A DNA stretch of 6,780 nucleotides, from the NCBI GenBank assembly GCA_030672945.1, contig DAOVFL010000054.1, positions 1 through 6,780 on the forward strand. Reading direction: 5' to 3'. How positions within the stretch are numbered: position 1 is the stretch's first letter; every line of letters begins with the position of its first letter. Source of the stretch: Candidatus Bathyarchaeota archaeon. Its GTDB lineage: Archaea; Thermoproteota; Bathyarchaeia; Bathyarchaeales; Bathycorpusculaceae. Below the pieces are notes generated by a model. That model did not search any database. It was not told where the DNA came from and worked only from the letters and a program-made list of their open reading frames with translations. The position numbers and the translations under genes were made by a program. Shown piece after piece: positions 1 through 5,105 of the stretch.

Positions 1-1
1 G

Positions 2-1150
2 ATTAACCGTAAATCTCAGGAATCCCGAAAACTCGAAAACCTTATGGGACGCCTCAGAAGAAGAAATTCACCTTACGTGAAAGACCTTGAATGGTTGATT
101 GAACAGAGAGATAGAGAGGTCTTCATCGACATTCGAGAATATCGAAGAAAAATCCTTGGAGAAAAAGCTGATTCCATGATATTTGATGATTCTTTTGCTG
201 TAACCTTAGAAATAAGTGCCTGCAACTTTTTCCCGTGGCTCATAGAAGAAGCGAAAAAAGCTATTGCACAGCAAGACCTCATGCCTGCCCGTTACATTCG
301 AGTTCGCTCCATGAAAGAGCAGGTTGAGGATGATAACATTCTGGCATTTGCTGCAGCCGTGCAAATAGTAGGTGCTTCTTACGTGGAGACACTAGATACA
401 AAAGGACCAATGCCAGGACCTGACGGTCAGCCCATCAACGTCCATTTGGGAGGGCCTGAAACCATCACTGGTTACTTCGGAGGTGTAGGTATGCCTAATG
501 AATATGCCTTGAAATGGGTTGATGAATTTCTTCATTACTATACCGAGTATGGTATTGAGCAAGTGTTGAATATGAATCCAGGTACTGTGATGCTTGGGTA
601 TTGGATGTACAAGCTTGGAATTGATGTGGAATTCAAGATTTCAGTTTATTTAGGTAATGATAATCCTTATGGTTGCTTATGGACGTTAATGACTGCGAAA
701 CTCTTCAGCCGACCCGATGGAACAACTCCCCTCATAGGTTTTAACCTGTCAAACGCCGTCAACAATAAGACTATCGAACTGTCAGCTTATATACGGAAAG
801 ACTTGGGGTTTGAAGACATTGTGCGCATCGAACATCACATCGTGGAAACCTACAAGAGCATTGTCAGGCAACCCTACAACCGGTTGAACGAGCTTCTAGA
901 AATAGCAGATCATGTTAAGAACGTCAGCGCTAAACATGAAGGTGCCTTCCCTGAGATTGAAGTGACCCGAGAACATCCATCTGACATCTTAGAATACTTC
1001 CTCCCTAAAAAAGACATAATTGCACGAGATCTGATGCCAAAGCTTCTAATTAATTACCTTGACAAACATGACTCGGTAAACAGAACAGCTAAAGCACTAA
1101 CAGAAAAAGGCTTAACCTTTATTGCAGCTCAGAACCTGCATAAAAAATAA
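2..1150 (+). CDS. Soluble protein of unknown function, 5'-partial
   Basis: I do not recognise this family. The frame is open from base 2 to the TAA at 1148-1150. The first ATG in the window is at 44 and would give 368 residues, but no ribosome site precedes it. The 14 codons upstream also read as a charged helix that continues into the protein, so the true start is probably outside the window. Numbered from ATG 44, there is no signal peptide or membrane segment. A basic N-terminus is followed by alternating hydrophobic strands and amphipathic helices: VQIVGASYVETLDTKG (106-121), IEQVLNMNPG (171-180), VEFKISVYLG (195-204), PLIGFNLSNAV (229-239) and VRIEHHIVE (260-268). This beta/alpha rhythm with Gly/Asn-rich strand ends (LGGPETITGYFGG, GNDNPYG) suggests a TIM-barrel-like enzyme, but that is inference only. 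Codon use looks normal and the frame is clean. The next gene downstream is convergent. Confidence 0.85.
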   Translation: MNRKSQESRKLENLMGRLRRRNSPYVKDLEWLIEQRDREVFIDIREYRRKILGEKADSMIFDDSFAVTLEISACNFFPWLIEEAKKAIAQQDLMPARYIRVRSMKEQVEDDNILAFAAAVQIVGASYVETLDTKGPMPGPDGQPINVHLGGPETITGYFGGVGMPNEYALKWVDEFLHYYTEYGIEQVLNMNPGTVMLGYWMYKLGIDVEFKISVYLGNDNPYGCLWTLMTAKLFSRPDGTTPLIGFNLSNAVNNKTIELSAYIRKDLGFEDIVRIEHHIVETYKSIVRQPYNRLNELLEIADHVKNVSAKHEGAFPEIEVTREHPSDILEYFLPKKDIIARDLMPKLLINYLDKHDSVNRTAKALTEKGLTFIAAQNLHKK

Positions 1151-1168
1151 CTTTCTTTCAAGTTATTT
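1145..1168 (+). terminator. Perfect hairpin across the stop codon, possible terminator
   Basis: AAATAACTT (1145-1153) and AAGTTATTT (1160-1168) form a perfect 9-bp inverted repeat with the 6-nt loop TCTTTC. The left arm contains the TAA stop of the upstream gene. The stem is A/T-rich and weak, and its right arm ends in TTT. It lies between convergent genes, where a transcription end is expected. Archaeal termination relies mainly on T-tracts, so a role in termination or mRNA 3'-end protection is inference. Confidence 0.35.
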
Positions 1169-1235
1169 ATGAGCTAATATTATTTCGGATGTTGCAAGCG
1201 AGGTGTAAAGTTCAAAAGAAATGGGAAATTGTGTG

Positions 1236-1994
1236 TTACCAGTATTGTTTAGGTTTACGCATGACCATAAATATTGTTGTAGCTACAAAGAAAACAGTTG
1301 TTACTGCCAGAATAATTACAGCCATTCTTGTGTTTTCAAGCTCACCTAAGCTTCCTTGAAAGGAAGTGTAGCTTTCCTGAAGCTCCCAGTAAGTCTGATT
1401 CAAGCTAGTTAAGTCTTCTGCTGAGAAGTTCATCTGGAAACATTCGCGAAAGGTTTGATTGAGCTGCTTATAGCTTTCAAGTAGTTCCTTAATGTCTTCA
1501 AGATAAACGTTCGCCACATGAGTCATCGTGAAACCAAAAGTGAGCTGTGAAAATCTCAAGTTAAAGTCTCCGATATCTGTAAAGTATTTTGCAAAGTATG
1601 TTAAAGAGATTTCTCCGTAGGTTACATCCCAAACTTCATTCGGTACCTGAAAAGTGTAATTGTATTCTTTAATTGAGGTATCATCTAGTGAAAAATTGTT
1701 ATCTGTTATATTCGCCATTAGAGTTTTGTCTTTACCATGTGAGAATCCGAATATGCTTAGATTAAGGTGTTTCACATCAACGACAGTTAGTCCTTCTAGA
1801 CTTAATGTGACAGTAATGTTTTTAGTTGGATGTGTTTCTGCCGTTGCATTAACTTGGATTCTCATTCCAGGAATCTCAGAGTCGAAAAACGTTTTCATAT
1901 TTTCCTCTGATGCTTGCACTTTCGTGATACAGACTAGTGTAGATACGAAAGTGAGAATTATGATTATTGTGACGATTTTTTCCAGTTTCTTCAT
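1236..1994 (-). CDS. Exported, membrane-anchored sequon-rich protein of unknown function
   Basis: The 252-residue protein has a Sec-type signal peptide (MKKLEK, hydrophobic core about 7-24, likely cut after VQA at 28). An extracellular domain of about 130 residues, apparently beta-rich, follows. A glutamine/leucine-rich helical stalk (about 163-222) with coiled-coil character leads into a C-terminal membrane helix (about 224-246) and the short basic tail RKPKQYW. The ectodomain carries nine N-x-S/T sequons (N49, 59, 78, 95, 100, 112, 179, 189, 199), typical of glycosylated archaeal surface proteins. The frame could begin at 2114, but that start lies upstream of a TATA box. GGTGA at 1999-2003 sits 4 nt before ATG 1994 and only 1 nt before ATG 1997, so 1994 is preferred. 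No known family is recognised. It may be a surface or cell-envelope component. Its 3' end faces the convergent gene ending at 1150. Confidence 0.85.
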   Translation of the reverse strand: MKKLEKIVTIIIILTFVSTLVCITKVQASEENMKTFFDSEIPGMRIQVNATAETHPTKNITVTLSLEGLTVVDVKHLNLSIFGFSHGKDKTLMANITDNNFSLDDTSIKEYNYTFQVPNEVWDVTYGEISLTYFAKYFTDIGDFNLRFSQLTFGFTMTHVANVYLEDIKELLESYKQLNQTFRECFQMNFSAEDLTSLNQTYWELQESYTSFQGSLGELENTRMAVIILAVTTVFFVATTIFMVMRKPKQYW

Positions 1995-1998
1995 CATT

Positions 1999-2003
1999 TC
2001 ACC
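1999..2003 (-). promoter_or_regulatory. Shine-Dalgarno GGTGA deciding the start at 1994
   Basis: On the minus strand GGTGA is followed by AATG ATG. GGTGA is the classic archaeal anti-16S complement. A 4-nt spacer to the second ATG (1994) is acceptable, whereas 1 nt to the first (1997) is too short. This shortens the gene relative to its longest possible frame and places the signal peptide at the N-terminus. Confidence 0.65.
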
Positions 2004-2040
2004 TTCAGCGTAGAATTGTGATGATTGAGTTCTATAGAAG

Positions 2041-2049
2041 CTTATATAA
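2041..2049 (-). promoter_or_regulatory. TATA box for the exported protein gene
   Basis: Minus-strand TTATATAAG is preceded by the purine/A-rich GAAAATCG, a plausible BRE. Transcription starting about 25 nt downstream, near 2020, would give a leader of about 26 nt containing the GGTGA site. The box lies in the gap after the upstream two-helix protein gene, arguing for independent transcription. Confidence 0.55.
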
Positions 2050-2122
2050 CGATTTTCTATTCTTCTCTTGCTATTCAATGGCTGAACAAGAATGGTTTTT
2101 AAATTTTGATGCAAAGAAACGG

Positions 2123-2356
2123 TTATTTAATTGAGCGTATGAAGCGTTGGTAGATGTATACGAAGTAAATAAGGGCGAAGGCTGTCAAAACGATTTCGAA
2201 CGTCAGAATTGCTGGATTGTTTTCTACTGCCATAAAATATCCGTTTTGGAATATGTCTGTGAAGACTAAGATTTGTAGGAATATGGCTCCGCCTAGACAG
2301 CTTAAGCCTAGGCTATGAAGCAATAATTGTATCCTGTTGTCACGCGGAGTCTTCAT
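2123..2356 (-). CDS. Small two-helix membrane protein of unknown function
   Basis: This 77-residue protein has a basic N-terminus (MKTPRDNR), a first membrane helix (about 11-33), a short loop with acidic residues (34-46) and a second helix (about 47-69), and ends in the basic tail QRFIRSIK. The positive-inside rule predicts both ends in the cytoplasm with the loop outside. No catalytic motif or family is recognised. Start ATG 2356 has only a poor ribosome site, but the possible TATA element about 36 nt upstream would fit a very short leader. The gene lies on the same strand as the exported protein gene, 128 bp upstream of it, with a separate promoter between them. Length and composition make it a credible real gene, but short hydrophobic frames carry some risk of being spurious. 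Confidence 0.65.
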   Translation of the reverse strand: MKTPRDNRIQLLLHSLGLSCLGGAIFLQILVFTDIFQNGYFMAVENNPAILTFEIVLTAFALIYFVYIYQRFIRSIK

Positions 2357-2387
2357 GTTTCATCGCGTATATTAAGAAATAATACTT

Positions 2388-2396
2388 TACTTATAG
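2388..2396 (-). promoter_or_regulatory. Weak TATA-like element for the two-helix protein gene
   Basis: Minus-strand CTATAAGTA is centred about 36 nt before ATG 2356. A start of transcription about 25 nt downstream would leave a leader of only about 10 nt, consistent with the lack of a ribosome site. The sequence match is moderate and other A/T-rich stretches lie nearby. Confidence 0.3.
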
Positions 2397-2469
2397 GTTA
2401 TGGATTAACGCACACAACAGTACCTAAGAATCTCGCATAAATATCAAATATTAATACGGGGATTTACTA

Positions 2470-2700
2470 ATGTCCATAGATTTTTCCGTGTACGTTCCAT
2501 AATACTTTGAAGTCAATGACTCAATTTCTATTTTTAGCCGCGTATGCTCAGCTTTAAAAAATGAAGACGCACAGCTTGAACATCATTTACTAGTTGAATT
2601 GGGAGGACTTCGAAAATACCGATATCGTTATTTTTCTGTAGATATAATATTCTCACTCTTCAAGTATCGCGCAGATAGAACTAGATTCCATAATGTTTAA
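2470..2700 (+). pseudogene. Possible decayed small gene, one in-frame stop
   Basis: Starting at ATG 2470, with GGGGA (2458-2462) 7 nt upstream, a frame reads MSIDFSVYVP, meets TAA at 2500-2502, and then stays open in the same frame for 65 codons until TAA at 2698-2700. The post-stop peptide (YFEVNDSISIFSRVC near its start, ELGGLRKYRYRYFSVDII in its middle) has a protein-like composition. It lacks an ATG after the stop. The family is not recognised. The frame ends inside the TATA box of the next gene, so it would have shared sequence with that promoter. A 65-codon open frame can arise by chance in this much DNA, so confidence is low. A consensus error at 2500-2502 is the alternative. Confidence 0.22.
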
Positions 2701-2703
2701 ATG
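2696..2703 (+). promoter_or_regulatory. TATA box for the surface protein gene
   Basis: TTTAAATG follows the A/T-rich TCCATAATG, a possible BRE. The box is centred about 40 nt before the TTG start at 2739. Transcription beginning about 25 nt downstream, near 2724, would give a 15-nt leader that just contains the ribosome site at 2727-2733. That geometry supports both the promoter and the start choice. Confidence 0.55.
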
Positions 2704-2726
2704 TGATTTGCTGTCAATAATAATGC

Positions 2727-2733
2727 GGGGAGG
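2727..2733 (+). promoter_or_regulatory. Strong Shine-Dalgarno deciding a TTG start
   Basis: GGGGAGG lies 5 nt before TTG 2739. An in-frame stop at 2721-2723 excludes any earlier start. The next in-frame ATGs (2796 and 2799) would remove the signal peptide's hydrophobic core. The TTG is therefore the only start that fits both the ribosome site and the protein. Confidence 0.75.
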
Positions 2734-2738
2734 AGAGA

Positions 2739-4112
2739 TTGGAAAGAAGGTTAACTAGTTTTTTTGTATCTTTATTTTTTATAGTTTTGTTATGCATGAT
2801 GAATTTATCACCTATTCTGGCATATCTGGAACCTCCTGTTGATAGCAGTTGGGCTTCAACCATCCCAACAATTGATGGAAATTTAGCAGCAGGAGAGTGG
2901 GTGGATGCAACTGTTCGTGATTTCACACTTGAAATGAGATGGCGTTCCGATGGCTCACTAAACGATACGTTAAACGCTAGATTTTATGTCAAGAACAATT
3001 GGACTCATATTTTTACAGCAGTAGAGATATTTAATGAAGATTATGATGCCCGAGATATTACGGCACAGTATGATGGCCTTTTTATATTATTTGAAGACGA
3101 TCACGACGGTATCGTAAGCGCAGGAGATAATGGCGAAGGAGTTACGATGTGGTCCGGTTCACCCTTCTACTCAAGAAATGATCTTTACTATACAGGCAGT
3201 TATTGGGATTCTGACGTCAATGCTGGTCAGACGAACGATGGAGCGTTAGCTTGGTCCCACACCAATCCAATAGAGGGAGCAATTGGTAACTACACATTCG
3301 AAATGATGATTCCGCTTGTAGGCTCAGATGGAGACAGCTATGATCTAGATATTGCTACCTTGCCAAAGACCGTTGGATTCAAAATATGGTTCCACGATGA
3401 GTGCTGTTTGGATGGAGTATATCCAGACGACCCAGCAATTACTAAGAACGTAGAAGAAATCGGGAACGGTGCTACATTTGGCGAACTGATTCTACATCCT
3501 CTCTACACATTGACAATTGTCACAACGCCTGGTGGAACAACAAACCTAACCCTTCCAGGGCAGTATCAATATGCTTACGGAACGAATGTTGATGTCTTAG
3601 CAATACAAGATGCTGGATATGAATTTGATCATTGGAAGCTTGATGATATTGATGTTGGCACAGATAATCCTTACTCCGTTCTAATGGATCAAAACCATAC
3701 GTTAAAAGCTGTGTTTGTAGAGGAACTTTCAGCTAGCATAAGTCCAACAGATGTAACTATCATATTAGGAGACTACGTTACATTTACATCTACAGTTTCA
3801 GGAGGAACCCCTTCCTACTCTTACCAATGGTACTTAGACTCGAATGAAGTTTCGGGTGCAGAATCTTCCTCGTGGACATTCACACCCACATCAACTGGCA
3901 TCTACTATGTGTACTTGAACGTGACGGATAATAGAGGAAGAATCGCCGTATCTAACACTGCAAGGGTTACAGTAATCACCTTACCTATAGGAGGATATTC
4001 AATATCAGTAACTACTAACGTTAACACTTTGGCCAACCCAATTGTCTGCTACGTTGTTATATTAGCAATATTCAGTAGCATTGCAGCCATAATTAGACGT
4101 AAAAAATTATAG
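2739..4112 (+). CDS. Modular surface protein: CBM9-like, InlB-type repeat, PKD/Ig-like, C-terminal anchor
   Basis: The 457-residue precursor starts at TTG 2739. Signal peptide: residues 1-28, cut near ILA. Residues about 41-253 resemble CBM9/DOMON-like carbohydrate-binding beta-sandwiches: the entry motif TIDGNLAAGEWVDA, then FYVKNNWTHIFTAVEI and FILFEDDHDG, an Asp-rich segment that may bind calcium. Residues about 256-328 match the divergent InlB B-repeat pattern (LTIVTTPGG, AYGTNVDVLA, GYEFDHWKLD, HTLKAVF). Residues about 330-413 form a PKD/Ig-like domain (GDYVTFTSTVSGGTPSYSYQ, YVYLNVTDNRG). The tail has PIGGYS (416-421), a membrane helix (about 433-452) and RRKKL. Six N-x-S/T sequons (N75, 87, 184, 269, 319, 394) suggest glycosylation. 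The domain order indicates a cell-surface protein that binds glycans or other cells. No hydrolase motif is visible, so an enzymatic role is unsupported. It has its own promoter and no close downstream partner. Confidence 0.92.
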   Translation: MERRLTSFFVSLFFIVLLCMMNLSPILAYLEPPVDSSWASTIPTIDGNLAAGEWVDATVRDFTLEMRWRSDGSLNDTLNARFYVKNNWTHIFTAVEIFNEDYDARDITAQYDGLFILFEDDHDGIVSAGDNGEGVTMWSGSPFYSRNDLYYTGSYWDSDVNAGQTNDGALAWSHTNPIEGAIGNYTFEMMIPLVGSDGDSYDLDIATLPKTVGFKIWFHDECCLDGVYPDDPAITKNVEEIGNGATFGELILHPLYTLTIVTTPGGTTNLTLPGQYQYAYGTNVDVLAIQDAGYEFDHWKLDDIDVGTDNPYSVLMDQNHTLKAVFVEELSASISPTDVTIILGDYVTFTSTVSGGTPSYSYQWYLDSNEVSGAESSSWTFTPTSTGIYYVYLNVTDNRGRIAVSNTARVTVITLPIGGYSISVTTNVNTLANPIVCYVVILAIFSSIAAIIRRKKL

Positions 4113-4208
4113 GCAATTACTTAGTGTCTCTTTCTATGAGAAATGATCAGCGAAAATTGAAAACTAGGAAACTAATTTCTCTTTTGTAAATTCTTACTGT
4201 ATCTTTCT

Positions 4209-4818
4209 TTAAATTTTATATTCTTTCGCTTTCACGGTAAACATGATTTCGCTTTTCAAATCTTTCATGAACTTGGTAAATAAATCCGCATATTCCGTGT
4301 GAACTGGGAACACTTTAGTTGCATTGATTTCTTCAAGAATGTTTCTCAGCTAAAGCGGCATTATATGTCCGGAAACGTGCATATGATACCATGGTAACCC
4401 TTAATGTCTAAGCCAGTTAACTAATCTTTCAAAGTCAATCTTCATTTCTTCGTTGAATGGTTCAGATGCAGATAGAGGATGACAGCTTCCATGGTCTGGA
4501 TTGATTTCCACAAGCGCTTCTAAATCGTAAAAAGAGATCGCTAGAACTACTTTGCACTGTTGCTTCGAAATTTCGAACACGTCTAGTCCGAATACTGCTC
4601 CATAATTTGTTTTTTCCATTTGCGATGCCTTTTCTTCGATTTTCGAAATATCAGTATGTTTTCATCGTTCAAGTCTGAAACGTTTAGGTTCTTGTCTTCG
4701 TGTAATGTTTTCAATATGTAAGCTTGTTTAAGTGAAACAGCTGGGCATCACCATTATTCTTGGCTGTTCGGTGAAAGGAGTTCAATCTGTCAATGTCTGC
4801 ATGAGCAAAATCAGCCTT
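4209..4818 (-). pseudogene. 5'-truncated, frameshifted beta-CASP metallo-beta-lactamase ribonuclease
   Basis: Reading leftward across all three minus frames gives about 200 codons of the C-terminal half of a beta-CASP/RNase J-like MBL-fold RNA nuclease. Segments in order: ADFAHADIDRLNSFHRTAKN (frame 1); after a frameshift near 4738-4748, AVSLKQAYILKTLHEDKNLN to ILIFRKSKKRHRKWKKQIM (frame 2); after a second frameshift near 4583-4605, DVFEISKQQ, then LSASEPFNEEMKIDFERLVN (frame 0). In the same frame come TAA at 4401-4403 directly after NWLRH, then YHMHVSGHIMPL, TAG at 4350-4352, LRNILEEINATKVFPVHTEY and TVKAKEYKI to the TAA at 4209-4211. HVSGH and PVHTE are the conserved metal-site and motif C-region histidine signatures of this superfamily. 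The N-terminal half, including HxHxDH, is absent beyond about 4818. The gene cannot make an active enzyme. The 72-residue open fragment at 4401-4619 belongs to it and is not a separate gene. Intact family members act in RNA 3'-end processing or exonucleolytic decay. Confidence 0.85.
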
Positions 4819-4950
4819 TTTATCGGTTTAATAGCTTTCGCGATTGGAGGAGCTGGGGTTCTAGGCTACTCTTTACCTCTTATCCCAACAATAATGATAT
4901 TGATTGGCCTCTTCATTTTAGCTGAAGCTATAAGAAAACTAATAAGATAG
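4801..4950 (+). CDS. Tiny two-helix hydrophobic protein
   Basis: From ATG 4801 the frame encodes 49 residues: a short MSKIS head, membrane helix about 4-23 with a small-residue patch (FAIGGAGVLGY), a proline-containing turn (SLPLIPT), a second helix about 28-43 and the basic end RKLIR. No family is recognised. The frame can be extended to GTG 4732, but the extra 23 residues lie antisense to the nuclease remnant and no ribosome site precedes that GTG. GGTGA and GGAG (4770-4780) lie about 20 nt before ATG 4801, too far for a standard site, so the start is uncertain. The coherent two-helix design with basic C-terminus suggests a real small membrane protein. Expression from the decayed neighbourhood is unproven. 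Confidence 0.5.
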   Translation: MSKISLFIGLIAFAIGGAGVLGYSLPLIPTIMILIGLFILAEAIRKLIR

Positions 4951-4969
4951 AAAGGTTAGCTCGCTGGAG

Positions 4970-5095
4970 TTAGGTTTCTTCATTTTCTATTATATTTATC
5001 AGAGTTTCAAAACATTCCCTTACAAGTTGCTTCAGAGCTTTCTTTTTAGTTCTGCCTTTCCTTTTCGCGATTTCATCAACTTCATCGAAGGTGAT
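4970..5095 (-). pseudogene. Possible ribbon-helix-helix regulator remnant
   Basis: A minus-strand frame between TAG (5096-5098) and TAA (4970-4972) reads 41 codons beginning ITFDEVDEIAKRKGRTKKKA and ending LINIIENEET. A short strand, helix, G-R-T turn and second helix follow the CopG/ribbon-helix-helix layout seen in small regulators and antitoxins. There is no start codon in frame. In another frame just upstream, EEEAEYIDILR (about 5095-5127) would supply plausible preceding residues, so a frameshift may separate the two halves. That stretch overlaps the end of the kinase gene. The remnant lies directly downstream of the nucleotidyltransferase-kinase gene on the same strand. The short length makes this tentative, and a chance frame or a sequence error are alternatives. 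Confidence 0.3.
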
Positions 5096-5105
5096 CTAAG
5101 AATGT

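Larger units (their letters stand above)
2357..2738. other. Divergent intergenic region, 382 bp
   Basis: The spacer separates the minus-strand membrane protein genes from the plus-strand surface protein gene. It holds a weak leftward TATA element (2388-2396), a good rightward TATA box (2696-2703) with a ribosome site (2727-2733), and a possible decayed frame (2470-2700). Several other A/T-rich TATA-like runs (for example around 2445-2455 and 2553-2560) cannot be tied to a gene. No RNA gene, repeat or operator was identified. Confidence 0.6.

Noticed and set aside
1660..2013. A 117-codon plus-strand open frame
   Set aside because: It lies wholly opposite the exported protein gene, which has a promoter, ribosome site, signal peptide and sequons. 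The plus frame has none of these.
2714..2926. A 70-codon minus-strand open frame
   Set aside because: It is opposite the signal peptide and CBM9 start of the surface protein and its ribosome site region, with no protein-like features of its own.
4113..4208. T-rich spacer after the surface protein gene as a defined terminator
   Set aside because: Runs such as TTTCTCTTTTG could terminate transcription, but no clear T-tract or hairpin stands out, so no precise site is claimed.
4350..4352. In-frame TAG read as pyrrolysine
   Set aside because: The same gene also has an in-frame TAA and two frameshifts, and other genes in the window end in TAG. The expected residue there is not linked to known pyrrolysine proteins.
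4564..4577. Perfect 14-bp palindrome TTCGAAATTTCGAA
   Set aside because: It falls within the nuclease remnant, where it simply encodes F-E-I-S with matching codons. It has no partner site or promoter context.
4401..4619. A 72-residue minus-strand open frame as an independent gene
   Set aside because: Its sequence (FEISKQQ, SASEPFNEEM) is the middle of the broken beta-CASP nuclease, and the same protein continues on both sides beyond a stop and a frameshift.
4732..4800. GTG 4732 as the start of the small plus-strand membrane protein
   Set aside because: No ribosome site precedes it and the added residues are antisense to the nuclease remnant. ATG 4801 gives the coherent two-helix protein, though its own ribosome site is also poor.
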